DNA of 64,000 nt from Roseofilum reptotaenium CS-1145 (GCF_028330985.1 NZ_JAQMUE010000082.1:92464-156463), one strand, 5' to 3'. Positions 16,884-25,740 are shown, counted from the first letter of the stretch. Notes: generated by a model not told the origin, from the sequence alone. Numbers and translations are program-made.

Positions 16884-16926
16884 AGATGGGGGAAGATGGA
16901 TAATTATTAATTATTAATTAGAAATC

Positions 16927-17496
16927 ATGCTTTCTAAACGCTTTGAAGATGCCCTCATCTTGGCACACCAACTACACCAAACCCAAATCCGTAAAGCTTC
17001 AGGAGTTCCGTATATTGCCCATCTTCTGGGAGTTGCCAGCATTGCACTGGAATATGGTGCAACTGAAGATGAGGCAATCGCTGCCCTATTGCATGATGCC
17101 ATAGAAGACCAAGGAGGAGAAGCCACCCGCGATCGCATTCGAGAACAATTTGGAGATAGTGTAACGGCCATAGTCGAAGGATGCACCGACGCTTACACCA
17201 CCCCCAAACCTCCTTGGAGGGAACGCAAGGAAGCGTATCTTGCCCACCTTCCCCAAGCTTCTGCTTCCGTTCGCCTCGTCTGTGCTGCCGATAAACTCTA
17301 TAATGCTCGCTCCATTGTCAAAGACTATCGCCAAGTGGGAGAGAGCATCTGGGACAGATTCAAAGGAGGAAAAACCGGAACCCTATGGTACTATCAATCC
17401 CTAGTCGAAGCCTTCCAACAAGCAGAAAATACGCCCATAGTCCAAGAACTGACGCGAGTTGTGAATGAAATGACGCTGTTAGGTAATAGGGAATAA
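16927..17496 (+). CDS. HD-domain phosphohydrolase, RelA/SpoT-hydrolase-like
   Basis: A 189-residue single-domain protein. The HD superfamily metal site is visible: YIAHLLGVASI (first His), ALLHDAIED (HD pair at about 56-57 followed by ED) and a distal VRLVCAADKLYNA with the conserved Asp. These match the hydrolase half of RelA/SpoT and related small (p)ppGpp hydrolase-like proteins (MESH1-like). No synthetase domain is present. The substrate is inferred to be a nucleotide such as ppGpp, not proven. A/T-rich sequence (ATTATTAATTATTAATTAG) precedes the start. Confidence 0.85.
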   Translation: MLSKRFEDALILAHQLHQTQIRKASGVPYIAHLLGVASIALEYGATEDEAIAALLHDAIEDQGGEATRDRIREQFGDSVTAIVEGCTDAYTTPKPPWRERKEAYLAHLPQASASVRLVCAADKLYNARSIVKDYRQVGESIWDRFKGGKTGTLWYYQSLVEAFQQAENTPIVQELTRVVNEMTLLGNRE

Positions 17497-17512
17497 GTAA
17501 TAGTACCAGTAG

Positions 17513-17641
17513 TGGATTGTTTCACCTAAAATAGGGCTTTGTTTGGTGTAAGCACGAAGAGTGCTTAAAAGCCTAGCTGGAGAGGGCTAAAGCCCTCACT
17601 ACCAACAAAATCTAATGCATCAAATTAGATGAAACAATCCA
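17513..17641. mobile_element. MITE-like element with terminal inverted repeats
   Basis: TGGATTGTTTCACCTAAAA at 17513 is matched in inverse orientation by AATTAGATGAAACAATCCA ending at 17641; about 16 of 19 positions agree. The roughly 129-base interior is non-coding and contains a GAGGGCTAAAGCCCTC palindrome. This size and structure fit a miniature inverted-repeat element. No transposase is present. Confidence 0.5.
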
Positions 17642-17676
17642 GATTGGTGCGTTAGCGAAGCGTAACGCACCAATCT
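17641..17676. terminator. Strong hairpin downstream of HD-domain and dnaX genes
   Basis: AGATTGGTGCGTTA (17641-17654) and TAACGCACCAATCT (17663-17676) are perfect reverse complements, 14 base pairs around the loop GCGAAGCG. It lies between the convergent HD gene and dnaX and could stop transcription from both sides. It has no long T-run. The GCGTTAGCGAAGCGTAACGC core is also a common type of cyanobacterial repeat. Confidence 0.6.
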
Positions 17677-17732
17677 GCTATATATGGAGTCGTTGCGTCA
17701 GTCCTAGAGTAATTGGACATTTCCCATTCCCC

Positions 17733-19538
17733 TTAAAACGGAGGATCTTCATCATCGTCCATTGATTCTAAATAGGACGATTCGTCCTTAATACTTTCTG
17801 GTTTAGGTAAGTCTATTTTTGCTTTTAAGTTCATTATTTCTCCATCAAAAAAATCGGCAAACCCTTCGGCTGCTTGTCTGACTTTCTGTTTTTCCCGTTG
17901 TTTTTCCTGGTCTAAACTTGGTTGTGGTGGAGGAGTTGGCGATCGCCTCGCAACTGATTCTTGCACAATCTCTGGTTTTTGAGCTGGAGGTAGTGGATTA
18001 AGAGGTATTTTTTTTTCTGTATCATCCAGAAGCTGAAATTTCAAACTAAAGGGATGATGGAAGGTTTTCTTAAAGGCTTCTTGTAGTTGGGGTTGAACAC
18101 CTTTGACTAAATTTTGCGCTCCTTTCCTATTAATGCCAATCTGGGCGGTTTTATCATTTAAGCTTAATAAGCTGCAATGCTTGGAAATTAAAACTTTGGT
18201 TCCTGGTAATTCTAAGTTATCAATGACGGTTTGCCAAAGCTGTTCTAAGTTGTCAGTCTTCACCGGAGTTACCGGTTCAGTTGGTTGTGTGTCTTGTGCA
18301 GGAGAGGGTTGGGGATTTGGTTGTGGTCGAGCAACAGGTTTTGTCCCTGGAGAAATGGCGGGTTTTGGCGCAGGCAAAATACTGGCAGCAGGAGTATTTA
18401 CGACAGGTGCAGGACTGGCTTGAACGGGGGGTTGGTTGGCTGAGAGTAGGCCTAATAAACTAACTTCTAACCAGAGTCGCGGTTGAGTCGTATTTTTCAG
18501 TTGAGTTTCGCTCTCTTGAAGATGGGTTTGAGCCGCTAAAATTTGGGGTAAACTGAAGTGTTGAGATAATTCGATTAAGTGCTTCCAAGTAGAAGCAGTG
18601 AGAGCCACTAAATCTTGTCTTTGCGGTGCGGTTTTAGCAATCAGTAAATCGCGATAAAAGCTAGTTAAGTTATGAAGTAAGGTTAAGGGTTCTCGTCCCC
18701 GATCTAAGATATTTTTAGTTAAGTCGAGAATATCAGCCGGATTGGGTTTGCTAATTGCCTCTAATAACTGTAATAAATCACGCTCTGGTACTGACCCCAC
18801 TAAGTCCCAAACCTGTTCTGCACCCACTTCGGTTACGTCATCTGCACCGACTAATAAACTGAGTTGATCGAGTAAGCTTTCGGCATCCCGGAGTCCCCCT
18901 TGGGAAATTTGTGCCACTAAAATTATTGCTTCCTCGGTAATAGCGATCGCCTCTTTGTTCGCGATATCTTTTAAGTGATGCACCATCGACTCCAGGGGAA
19001 TGCGTCGAAAATCGAACCGTTGACACCGGGAAATAATCGTTGGTAATACTCGTTGCGGATCGGTGGTTGCCAGGACAAAAACAACGCGATCGGGCGGCTC
19101 TTCCAAGGTTTTCAGCAATGAATTAAATGCCGCTGTACTCAGCATATGACACTCATCAATTACATAAACTTTATACCGACATTGAACCGGTGCAAATTGC
19201 GATCGCTCAATAATTTCCCGAATATTATCAACCCCCGTATGACTCGCAGCATCGAGTTCCATCACATCCCAAGAAGAGCCTTTTGTAATAGAGACACAAA
19301 TCTCGCACTCACCGCAGGGAGTAGCCGTGGGCCCCTGGGTCTGAATACAATTGAGAGACTTGGCTAAAATCCGCGCACTAGAAGTTTTCCCCGTTCCCCT
19401 CGGCCCCGTAAACAGATATGCGGGGGCGATCTTATTCCGGTTTAACGCATTCGAGAGCGTTTGCGCGATCGCCTCCTGTCCCACCAACTGGGCAAAGGTT
19501 TGGGGTCGATATTTATGATGGAGCGGTTCGTAATTCAC
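17733..19538 (-). CDS. dnaX: DNA polymerase III gamma/tau subunit
   Basis: A 601-residue clamp-loader ATPase. It opens MNYEPLHHKYRPQTFAQLVG from a GTG codon, with Walker A FTGPRGTGKTSSARI (about 44-58). A zinc-binding cluster follows (C..PCGECEIC, about 74-84). Walker B is VYVIDECHMLS and sensor 1 is VFVLATTDPQ. Domain III runs to about residue 365. The rest (about 370-601) is a proline-rich tau-like extension with two conserved blocks, including LEQLWQTVIDNLELPGTKVL. Some cyanobacterial dnaX genes carry inteins; the ATPase region here is uninterrupted. The C-terminal acidic tail ends SMDDDEDPPF. Confidence 0.97.
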   Translation of the reverse strand: MNYEPLHHKYRPQTFAQLVGQEAIAQTLSNALNRNKIAPAYLFTGPRGTGKTSSARILAKSLNCIQTQGPTATPCGECEICVSITKGSSWDVMELDAASHTGVDNIREIIERSQFAPVQCRYKVYVIDECHMLSTAAFNSLLKTLEEPPDRVVFVLATTDPQRVLPTIISRCQRFDFRRIPLESMVHHLKDIANKEAIAITEEAIILVAQISQGGLRDAESLLDQLSLLVGADDVTEVGAEQVWDLVGSVPERDLLQLLEAISKPNPADILDLTKNILDRGREPLTLLHNLTSFYRDLLIAKTAPQRQDLVALTASTWKHLIELSQHFSLPQILAAQTHLQESETQLKNTTQPRLWLEVSLLGLLSANQPPVQASPAPVVNTPAASILPAPKPAISPGTKPVARPQPNPQPSPAQDTQPTEPVTPVKTDNLEQLWQTVIDNLELPGTKVLISKHCSLLSLNDKTAQIGINRKGAQNLVKGVQPQLQEAFKKTFHHPFSLKFQLLDDTEKKIPLNPLPPAQKPEIVQESVARRSPTPPPQPSLDQEKQREKQKVRQAAEGFADFFDGEIMNLKAKIDLPKPESIKDESSYLESMDDDEDPPF

Positions 19539-19556
19539 GGCAGAAAAAATGGCAGA

Positions 19557-20006
19557 TTAATTGCCCAATACATCTTCAGGAGTAACAATGGTCATTTGAG
19601 GCACACGAATAAAATCATTAGGGTTAAACGTTAACAAATAGGAAATCTGATAAACATCCATAAACGCCATTAATCTCAGATCGTGCGTTCGTTTACCCTT
19701 AACTTTGTACTGGGTTACCCATTGAAACCACTGCTGAAAAATACGCTCATTTTCTTCAAGCATCCTAAATTGATCCATAAACTGTACGAGGACTTCAGCC
19801 GTCAATTCAGGAGTCCATCCTAAACCATTGACCTCTACTGGACGAGTGGCCACAACCCAAAACTCAATTAAAACTTGAGCTGTAATCACACATTGATCGC
19901 CTTGATTAAAAAGTTTAGCGATCACCCCTGATGCCAAACTATGCTGTACGGAAGTGCGATCGGCAACTCGAAGTAAAATATTTGTATCCAGTAAGTACCA
20001 AGTCAT
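19557..20006 (-). CDS. PIN-domain toxin, VapC-like
   Basis: A 149-residue PIN domain. MTWYLLDTNILLR supplies the first metal-binding Asp in the canonical LDTN motif. A conserved Glu lies in AQVLIEFWVVATRP. The third acidic position is in HDLRLMAFMDVY, and LLTFNPNDF corresponds to the closing LxTxNxxDF motif. VapC toxins are Mg-dependent RNases that cleave tRNA or rRNA. It sits 15 bases downstream of the putative antitoxin on the same strand, as expected for a toxin-antitoxin pair, and 18 bases upstream of dnaX. Confidence 0.85.
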   Translation of the reverse strand: MTWYLLDTNILLRVADRTSVQHSLASGVIAKLFNQGDQCVITAQVLIEFWVVATRPVEVNGLGWTPELTAEVLVQFMDQFRMLEENERIFQQWFQWVTQYKVKGKRTHDLRLMAFMDVYQISYLLTFNPNDFIRVPQMTIVTPEDVLGN

Positions 20007-20021
20007 AGGAATATTGCCGGG

Positions 20022-20390
20022 TTAATCATACATGCTATCTCGATGCAAAGCTTCATCAGGTAACAGGGAACTCTTTTCAGGTAAACCTTGCACAAAAGTT
20101 AACCATTTTTCTGTTCTTTCTTCTGGAGTTAATGAAGTATTAAAGTGATTCAGGCCTTCCATCATCAAATCATAATTAATCTCTTCCACAGAACGCTTGG
20201 GGTGACGATTCTGTAATTCTTCGATGAACGCCACAAATGAAGACCGCTTGCTTGGAGCAGGATGGGAGAAAACCACAAACACATCCACCTCTTGACCTTC
20301 ATAACCAGAGGGGACTTGAATTTCCACTTTATCGCCCGGCAAAACTTTGGTCGAGACCCGAAGCGCAGACTGCATCATAGGAGGATTCAT
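20022..20390 (-). CDS. Probable antitoxin of the PIN-toxin pair, 122 aa
   Basis: The N-terminal part (about 7-45: ALRVSTKVLPGDKVEIQVPSGYEGQEVDVFVVF) reads as a small beta-rich domain like the AbrB/SpoVT-type or uncharacterised antitoxin N-termini that pair with cyanobacterial PIN toxins. The middle is helical and charged. The C-terminus LPDEALHRDSMYD resembles the tail of such antitoxins, which usually occupies the toxin active site. Assignment rests mainly on its position immediately before the PIN gene. The start could be Met1, Met5 or Met6. Confidence 0.65.
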   Translation of the reverse strand: MNPPMMQSALRVSTKVLPGDKVEIQVPSGYEGQEVDVFVVFSHPAPSKRSSFVAFIEELQNRHPKRSVEEINYDLMMEGLNHFNTSLTPEERTEKWLTFVQGLPEKSSLLPDEALHRDSMYD

Positions 20391-20564
20391 GGTTGGGTAC
20401 TAGATATGGGGTCAGCACTACTCTATCGCAATCGTCCCGCGATCGGCCGGTAGCCCTGAGTTTTGCCATCCTCTTCAAAACCGCGCCCTTTTCAGGGAAG
20501 ATAAGTAGAGAGGGTTTATACTCTCCTGATGCGATCCTAATGAACCAATAGACTAAGCAACCTT

Positions 20565-21674
20565 ATGAATTCAGTCCTCGCCCCTGAGCAGAACTCAACC
20601 AGTCAAACCCCCTTATCTCCTGTGCAGCAGAGCCGCCCTGTTTTCCCCTTTACTGCTATTGTGGGACAGGAAGAGATGAAACTCGCCCTACTGCTCAATG
20701 TGATTGACCCGAAAATTGGGGGAGTGATGATTATGGGCGATCGCGGTACAGGTAAATCTACCACTATCCGTGCTTTGGCCGATTTATTACCCGAAATCGA
20801 AATCGTCGCTGATGACCCCTTTAATAGTGACCCCCACGATCAAGAACTGATGAGTGATGAAGTCAGAGAACGGGCGACCCTCCAAGAAAACCTCCCTATT
20901 ACTCGCCGCAAAGTAATGATGGTGGATCTACCCCTGGGAGCAACTGAAGACCGGGTATGTGGAACCATTGATATTGAAAAAGCACTCTCGGAAGGGGTGA
21001 AAGCCTTTGAACCGGGACTCCTGGCTAAGGCGAACCGAGGGATTTTATATGTAGATGAGGTTAACCTTCTTGATGACCATTTAGTCGATGTCTTACTCGA
21101 CTCTGCCGCCAGTGGCTGGAATACGGTAGAGCGGGAAGGGATTTCCATTCGCCACCCAGCCCGGTTTGTGCTAGTCGGTTCTGGAAACCCAGAAGAAGGG
21201 GAACTCAGACCCCAATTATTAGACCGGTTTGGAATGCACGCCGAAATTCGCACGGTTAAAGAGCCGGATCTACGGGTGAAAATTGTCGAAGAGCGCTCTG
21301 CATTTGACAGTCATCCCCAGGAGTTTTTACAACGCTCTCAAACCGAGCAAGAAGCGCTGCAACAAAGATTGGTACAAGCTAGAGAACGCCTATCTTCTGT
21401 CAACATTGATTATGAATTGCGGGTGCAAATTTCCCAAGTCTGTTCAGAATTAGATGTGGATGGTTTACGGGGCGATATTGTCACCAACCGCGCAGCTAAA
21501 GCGTTGGCAGCATTTGAAGGACGCACAGAGGTTACTCTAGAGGATATTCAACAAGTGGTTACCCTCTGCTTGCGCCACCGTCTGCGGAAAGACCCCCTAG
21601 AATCGATTGATTCTGGCTATAAGGTGCAAAAGGTCTTTTGCCGGGTGTTTGGTTTAGCTGAACCGGAAGCATAA
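20565..21674 (+). CDS. chlI: Magnesium chelatase ATPase subunit I
   Basis: A 369-residue AAA+ subunit of magnesium protoporphyrin chelatase, the enzyme that commits protoporphyrin IX to chlorophyll synthesis. Hallmarks are [20 protein letters not shown], Walker [12 protein letters not shown] (about 57-67), [17 protein letters not shown] sequence here reading [15 protein letters not shown], Walker [14 protein letters not shown], and the arginine-finger region [14 protein letters not shown]. Length agrees with the family. It is monocistronic here: chlD and chlH are not in the window. The ATG at 20565 begins a short variable leader of about 25 residues. Confidence 0.97.
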   Translation: MNSVLAPEQNSTSQTPLSPVQQSRPVFPFTAIVGQEEMKLALLLNVIDPKIGGVMIMGDRGTGKSTTIRALADLLPEIEIVADDPFNSDPHDQELMSDEVRERATLQENLPITRRKVMMVDLPLGATEDRVCGTIDIEKALSEGVKAFEPGLLAKANRGILYVDEVNLLDDHLVDVLLDSAASGWNTVEREGISIRHPARFVLVGSGNPEEGELRPQLLDRFGMHAEIRTVKEPDLRVKIVEERSAFDSHPQEFLQRSQTEQEALQQRLVQARERLSSVNIDYELRVQISQVCSELDVDGLRGDIVTNRAAKALAAFEGRTEVTLEDIQQVVTLCLRHRLRKDPLESIDSGYKVQKVFCRVFGLAEPEA

Positions 21675-21683
21675 AAGGTTGTA

Positions 21684-21705
21684 GGGGCGAACAATTGTTC
21701 GCCCC
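21684..21705. terminator. Bidirectional palindrome after chlI
   Basis: GGGGCGAACAATTGTTCGCCCC is a perfect 22-base palindrome between convergent chlI and the acidic hypothetical gene. It would fold into a 9-bp stem. No T-run is present on the plus strand. Confidence 0.6.
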
Positions 21706-21718
21706 ATCTCCCCACAGC

Positions 21719-22780
21719 CTATTCTCGGTCTTCAACCCAACTCGATCTCCAGGCATGTTCGGCTTGGGCGATCGCATATTCTTTTTGTTTGCGCTGATAG
21801 TCTTGTCCCTTCGAGTACAAGCGATCTTGTAAATGACGCAGTTGCTTGCGGTAGCTTGTTACCTTAGCATCACTAAACTCGATATCCAATAGGCGCAGGT
21901 TAATCAGCATGATTTTCAGAGGCAGAGAAAAGGGTAAAAGGGCGATCGGATCGCGATCGTCATCTTCATCCTCATCGTTATCTTCATCCTCATCTGGATC
22001 GTAGTCTCCCTTCTGTAAGCCAATAATTACTGGAGGAATTGAGTCTTCATATTGCTTGAGTAAGCGTTCTGGCAATTCAATCTGGCCTTTCAACTCTCCT
22101 TTTCTTCTAGGAGTGAGAAAGTTTTCTGCCTCAATCACTAGATTTAAAATATTCGGTAAACTGGGAGCGAGGGACTCTTGAGTGCCCATGGCCTGTTTAG
22201 CCACTTCTATCAAAGGTTCAGGTATATTTTCGGTAAAAATATTGGCTTTTCTCAAGAGCTGATTCACTTCATGGGAGAAGTGCTCTAATCGCTTGAAGAT
22301 CTGTTTTTCTATATTTTGTTGCCATTGAGCTAAGGCTTCTGGATTCTTGATTAAGGGGTATTCTTCCTCTGATTCCACTACCTTTGAGTCTAAGGAGGGT
22401 TCGTTACGCTCTTCTGGGTTCTCATCCTCCTCGTCCTCCTTGTCCTCCTCATTCTCCTCTTCTGCTTCTTCTGAGGGCAGAGCCAGAGGGGTTTCTAGAG
22501 GGCGGCTGACTATTCCCTGAATTTCCGCTTCTGCTTGTTGGGCTAAACGTTTAACCCTTTCCTGTAACTTCTGTCTTCCGGTTAACGAGAGTTCCAAAAA
22601 CTCGTGAGGATATCCTTGGGTACAAATCTGATAACTGGCTACAATTAACTGTTGGCGTACCGCTTGCCCTAAGTATTGGGTATAGTGACCATAGGCTTGA
22701 TAAAATTCTTCTGCTAAAGAGGCGATCGCACTTTCCAACTCCTCGATCTCTCGTTCGATTCGCTGTAGGGGTCTAGCCAT
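21719..22780 (-). CDS. Acidic coiled-coil hypothetical protein, 353 aa
   Basis: No known domain recognised. The N-terminus MARPLQRIEREIEELESAIASLAEEF is a coiled coil. A Glu/Asp-rich low-complexity segment lies at about 113-145 (EEAEEENEEDKEDEEDENPE) and a second at about 265-285 (DPDEDEDNDEDEDDDRDP). Between and after them are helical regions (YRKQLRHLQDRLYSKGQDYQ). No signal or membrane segment. It looks like a cyanobacteria-specific cytoplasmic protein. The acidic runs are probably disordered and may bind basic partners, but function is unknown. Confidence 0.7.
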   Translation of the reverse strand: MARPLQRIEREIEELESAIASLAEEFYQAYGHYTQYLGQAVRQQLIVASYQICTQGYPHEFLELSLTGRQKLQERVKRLAQQAEAEIQGIVSRPLETPLALPSEEAEEENEEDKEDEEDENPEERNEPSLDSKVVESEEEYPLIKNPEALAQWQQNIEKQIFKRLEHFSHEVNQLLRKANIFTENIPEPLIEVAKQAMGTQESLAPSLPNILNLVIEAENFLTPRRKGELKGQIELPERLLKQYEDSIPPVIIGLQKGDYDPDEDEDNDEDEDDDRDPIALLPFSLPLKIMLINLRLLDIEFSDAKVTSYRKQLRHLQDRLYSKGQDYQRKQKEYAIAQAEHAWRSSWVEDRE

Positions 22781-22832
22781 AATTTTATATTTACTCTAGG
22801 ATTTTCTATCAATTCCACCTGGAGATAGCAAA

Positions 22833-22853
22833 GGAGCGTAAACTCTACGCCCC
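22833..22853 (-). terminator. Hairpin downstream of tsf
   Basis: On the minus strand GGGGCGTA and TACGCTCC pair around a 5-base loop (one G-U pair), about 65 bases after the tsf stop codon. A short run of three T follows. A weak intrinsic terminator is plausible. Confidence 0.4.
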
Positions 22854-22919
22854 TTATCTAAGCCAGCAAACTTCCACTAGCTCACGGGGTAGGGAGGCCG
22901 TTTGCCCCCCTAGCATCCC

Positions 22920-23579
22920 TTATTTACCACTGGCTTGAGCAGCTACTTCTTCAGCAAAGTTGCTCTCTTCCTTCTCAATGCCTTCACCCAAAACAAAGCG
23001 AGCGAAGCGACGCACCTGAATATTTTCACCTAACTGGGCGATCGTCTCAGTCACCAATTCACCAACCGTCTTGGCTTGGTCTTTAACATAAGCTTGATCC
23101 AGTAAGGTTAACTCTTTCAGGCGTTTTTCAATCCGTCCAGCAACGATTTTTTCCTTGATGTTATCGGGTTTCTTGGCTAAATCATCCCGTTCCATCTCAA
23201 TCGCTTTTTCTTTCTCGACGATCTGCGCCGGAATTTGGTCTATGCTGACATACTCAACATTCGGACACGCGGCGATTTGCATCGCAATATTTCGCACCAG
23301 GGTTTGGAAAGCTTCCCCACGAGCCACAAAATCGGTTTCGCAGTTGACTTCTACCAAAACTCCAATTCGACCACCCGTATGGATGTAGCTATCCACTAAA
23401 CCCTCTGCTGCAACACGAGAGGACTTTTTCCCAGCCGAAGCAATCCCTTTTTTCCGCAGCCATTCTGAGGCTTTTTCCAGGTCGCCATCGTTTTCTGTGA
23501 GCGCTTTTTTGCAATCCATCATGCCAGCGCCCGTTTTTTCCCGTAGCTCTTTAACCAGTTTTGCTGAAATTTCTGCCAT
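22920..23579 (-). CDS. tsf: Translation elongation factor Ts
   Basis: A 219-residue EF-Ts, the guanine nucleotide exchange factor for EF-Tu. The N-terminal UBA-like domain carries the signature [16 protein letters not shown]. The core contains [17 protein letters not shown], a second family signature, and ends with [20 protein letters not shown]. The length suits the short cyanobacterial/plastid form. It normally sits directly behind rpsB. Here the two are separated by about 515 bases holding a mobile-element-like insertion. Confidence 0.97.
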   Translation of the reverse strand: MAEISAKLVKELREKTGAGMMDCKKALTENDGDLEKASEWLRKKGIASAGKKSSRVAAEGLVDSYIHTGGRIGVLVEVNCETDFVARGEAFQTLVRNIAMQIAACPNVEYVSIDQIPAQIVEKEKAIEMERDDLAKKPDNIKEKIVAGRIEKRLKELTLLDQAYVKDQAKTVGELVTETIAQLGENIQVRRFARFVLGEGIEKEESNFAEEVAAQASGK

Positions 23580-23632
23580 GTTAATTCAGATTTTTGATTA
23601 CACCAAAGTGCTTACGCACGGCTGCTTACTCT

Positions 23633-24058
23633 TTCTTGACATCCTCACCGGGTTGAAGACCCGGTGATTCCTTCTTTATGTCTGCGAAGCGGAAACCTCA
23701 CCTGAGTGAGAACTACCCTCCGCAGGAGGCTTTAGGTTTCTGCGAAGAGTGCAACTGCCTCCACCCACTGACGAGTTTATGGTCTTACAGAAAGCTCCAC
23801 AGACTATCCCCGCAAGTTTTGCGGTTTTTATGGGTCATTCTTCAACAAAAAAACTTTGTTGTTAGTTGATTCAAGGGTTGGATTGCCCATTACCCCATCC
23901 TCTTTTCCCGATTTACCGCAGCTCTGTGCGCCACTGGTTAAAACCAGATGTCGTCACGTAAAGGCTGTCTGTTACGTCTGCATCGCGGGTGGGTCATTGA
24001 CCACTTCATATTATATTGTAAAGCCGTGCTAGAAGGACGGGCTTTCCCACCCAAACTT
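23633..24058. mobile_element. Non-coding IS200/IS605-like element with TnpB/IscB guide-RNA-like structure
   Basis: Between rpsB and tsf, about 425 bases begin CTTGACATCCTCACCGGG and close with a hairpin plus TTTCCCACCCAAAC. The left end folds into an 8-bp hairpin (CACCGGGT/ACCCGGTG, 23646-23666) next to TTGACATCCT. In reverse complement this reads AGGATGTCAA, the kind of sequence bordering many IS605-group TnpB/IscB elements. The right end has a hairpin at 24020-24045 (AAAGCCGT/ACGGGCTTT). No transposase or nuclease ORF remains. A 63-codon frame at 23678 crosses the folded part and is probably not a gene. Best read as a non-autonomous or deleted element; the exact family is uncertain. Confidence 0.55.
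23683..23749. ncRNA. Candidate three-way-junction RNA inside the solo element (omega-RNA-like)
   Basis: GCGGAAACCT (23689-23698) pairs with AGGTTTCTGC (23734-23743), enclosing two small hairpins: TCAC/GTGA (698-709) and CCTCC/GGAGG (717-729). The compact multi-stem fold inside a transposon-like element suggests a structured RNA such as the HEARO/omega or reRNA scaffolds of IscB and TnpB elements. The pairings are visible in the sequence. The family assignment and even the strand are inference. Confidence 0.35.
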
Positions 24059-24095
24059 TTGAAGATTCGGCCATGATAGGCTATCAAGGCGATCT

Positions 24096-24893
24096 CTAGC
24101 TTTCGTTACTCTCCTCCTCCTCTTCTTCTCCATCCTCATCAAAGTCTTCATCATCGAAGTCTTCTTCAGCATCTGGATAATCCGTATCCTCTTGGTCATC
24201 TACATAAACTTCGCCATGATGACCTTCATAAATGGCATCTGCCAGTTTACCCACAATTAGCTTAATCGAGCGAATCGCATCATCGTTGGCGGGAATCGGA
24301 TAATCAACTGGATCGGGATTGCAGTTCGTATCTAGAAGGGCTACAATCGGGATATTGAGTTTAATGCACTCCTGAACAGCGTTATACTCGCGCCGTTGGT
24401 CAATCACTACTACGATATCGGGCACTTTACGCATCGTTTTAATGCCGCCGAGATATTTTTGTAGTTTACCCATTTCCCGACGTAATACGGACGCTTCTTT
24501 TTTCGGGCGCAAATCCAACGCACCACTATTTTCGAGGCGTTCGAGTTCTTTTAAGCGTTCTACCCGGTTTTTAATGGTTGCCCAGTTGGTGAGCATTCCA
24601 CCTAACCAGCGCTGATTAATATAGTATGCACCACAGCGAGAGGCTTCTTGGGCAATAATTCCGGCTGCTTGCCGTTTGGTTCCCACAAACAAAACTTTTC
24701 TGCCTTGTTCAGACATGGTACGCATGTACCGATAGGCTTCTTCGATTTTCTGGGCGGTTTGTACCAGATCGATGATGTGTACCCCGTTGCGCGAAGTGTA
24801 GATGTACTGGGACATCTTGGGATTCCAGCGACGGGTTTGGTGTCCGAAATGAACTCCAGATTCTAATAACTGAGCGAGTGAAACAACGGGCAT
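24096..24893 (-). CDS. rpsB: 30S ribosomal protein S2
   Basis: A 265-residue S2 protein starting [27 protein letters not shown]. The ATG at 24893 is preceded by AAAGGAGAATTAAACCCT, a good ribosome-binding site. A longer frame reaching 24989 would read through the folded leader and is rejected. Family blocks include [41 protein letters not shown] and [19 protein letters not shown]. The last 35 residues are a highly acidic extension ([18 protein letters not shown] and on), beyond the usual S2 fold; acidic tails of this kind are known in cyanobacterial S2. First gene of the rpsB-tsf unit. Confidence 0.97.
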   Translation of the reverse strand: MPVVSLAQLLESGVHFGHQTRRWNPKMSQYIYTSRNGVHIIDLVQTAQKIEEAYRYMRTMSEQGRKVLFVGTKRQAAGIIAQEASRCGAYYINQRWLGGMLTNWATIKNRVERLKELERLENSGALDLRPKKEASVLRREMGKLQKYLGGIKTMRKVPDIVVVIDQRREYNAVQECIKLNIPIVALLDTNCNPDPVDYPIPANDDAIRSIKLIVGKLADAIYEGHHGEVYVDDQEDTDYPDAEEDFDDEDFDEDGEEEEEESNES

Positions 24894-24924
24894 AGGGTTT
24901 AATTCTCCTTTCGGGTTTATCCTC

Positions 24925-24974
24925 CATCTAGGTGGATTGATTTCCATATAGGAAACACCCGAACCTCCTAGATG
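24925..24974 (-). promoter_or_regulatory. Structured rpsB 5' leader (possible S2 autoregulatory element)
   Basis: In the minus-strand leader CATCTAGG (24974-24967) pairs with CCTAGATG (24932-24925), and GG/CC pairs continue the stem past one mismatch. The enclosed sequence holds a second hairpin, TTTCC/GGAAA with loop TATAT (24955-24941). The structure ends about 14 bases before the AAAGGAG site. Structured rpsB leaders that bind S2 and repress translation are known in other phyla. That this is one is inference. Confidence 0.45.
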
Positions 24975-25009
24975 TGCGTGTTTAGACAACCTTACTATTA
25001 AACCACAGT

Positions 25010-25654
25010 TTAGGGGAATTCGCCACCCATTTCCGAAGTCGGACGGTTGCCTTTCGAGCTACTGCTGCTATATTGCCATTCCTGAAGTACCGCGCGACAT
25101 TGAAGACAGGTCAAATCTTGGTAAAGCTGATGGAGACCTTCGGAAGTATGGGGATAGACAGCGCCGAGGCGATCGCGCTCTACTGTAATCTTGGGATCGA
25201 TCTGAGCCACACATCCATACAATTTCTGATTAGAAAAGGAACTATTAATCAGCCATCCTTGTTCATTGAGTAACTGAATCTGCAAAATATCCCCTTCTCC
25301 AATCCCCAATTCACGATCGAGAATATGGGGAACAACCTCCAAGGGCTTTCCTTCGTTTGGCACCCGTCCCCCAGGAAAATCCAACGTGATGCCCTGCACG
25401 CCGGGACGATACTGGGGCACAGGCAAGATGACGCGATCGCCTTGAATTGTCACAATCACCACGGAATCAGCTTTTTCGACTCGCCAATAGTCCAACACTT
25501 GACCCTGATGATCCTCAAGCTGCTCTCCAATCAAGGTCATCCACTGAGAAGAAATTCTGACTAATGGTTTAAGGAGTTTCCAGGTTTGATCCGATTGAAG
25601 TTGCTGCATCAAGTCTATTAGATTTAATGATTCATCGATATAACTTAGAGCCAA
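25010..25654 (-). CDS. Nudix-fold protein with degenerate Nudix box
   Basis: A 214-residue protein in which [38 protein letters not shown] resembles the entry to a Nudix domain such as ADP-sugar pyrophosphatases. The Nudix box requires G-x5-E-x7-REUxEExGU. Here the helix reads [18 protein letters not shown] (about 105-122): the R-E-L is kept but the following EE pair is not. Catalytic metal binding is therefore doubtful and it may be a binding or regulatory version. The first start is a TTG at 25654; a 12-base direct repeat (CTAAGTTATATC) surrounds it, leaving the start uncertain. The C-terminal tail is serine-rich. Confidence 0.7.
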   Translation of the reverse strand: MALSYIDESLNLIDLMQQLQSDQTWKLLKPLVRISSQWMTLIGEQLEDHQGQVLDYWRVEKADSVVIVTIQGDRVILPVPQYRPGVQGITLDFPGGRVPNEGKPLEVVPHILDRELGIGEGDILQIQLLNEQGWLINSSFSNQKLYGCVAQIDPKITVERDRLGAVYPHTSEGLHQLYQDLTCLQCRAVLQEWQYSSSSSKGNRPTSEMGGEFP

Positions 25655-25740
25655 GATATAACTTAGAACAAAATGAGCTTAGTGGTGCAGAAAACTCCTG
25701 AAAAACCAATATGCTCAACTGGAATTCTCCAAGGTACATT

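Noticed and set aside
23678..23869. 63-codon plus-strand frame within the solo element
   Set aside because: It runs across the predicted three-way-junction structure and has no protein-like conservation that I can see. The RNA fold explains the sequence better.
22920..24893. Possibility that the rpsB-tsf gap is a normal intercistronic leader
   Set aside because: Paired end hairpins, transposon-like borders and the length of about 515 bases fit an inserted element better; comparison with relatives would settle it.
24894..24989. 32-residue N-terminal extension of ribosomal protein S2
   Set aside because: The extension is encoded by the folded leader, while a strong ribosome-binding site and the conserved MPVVSLAQ start lie at 24893.
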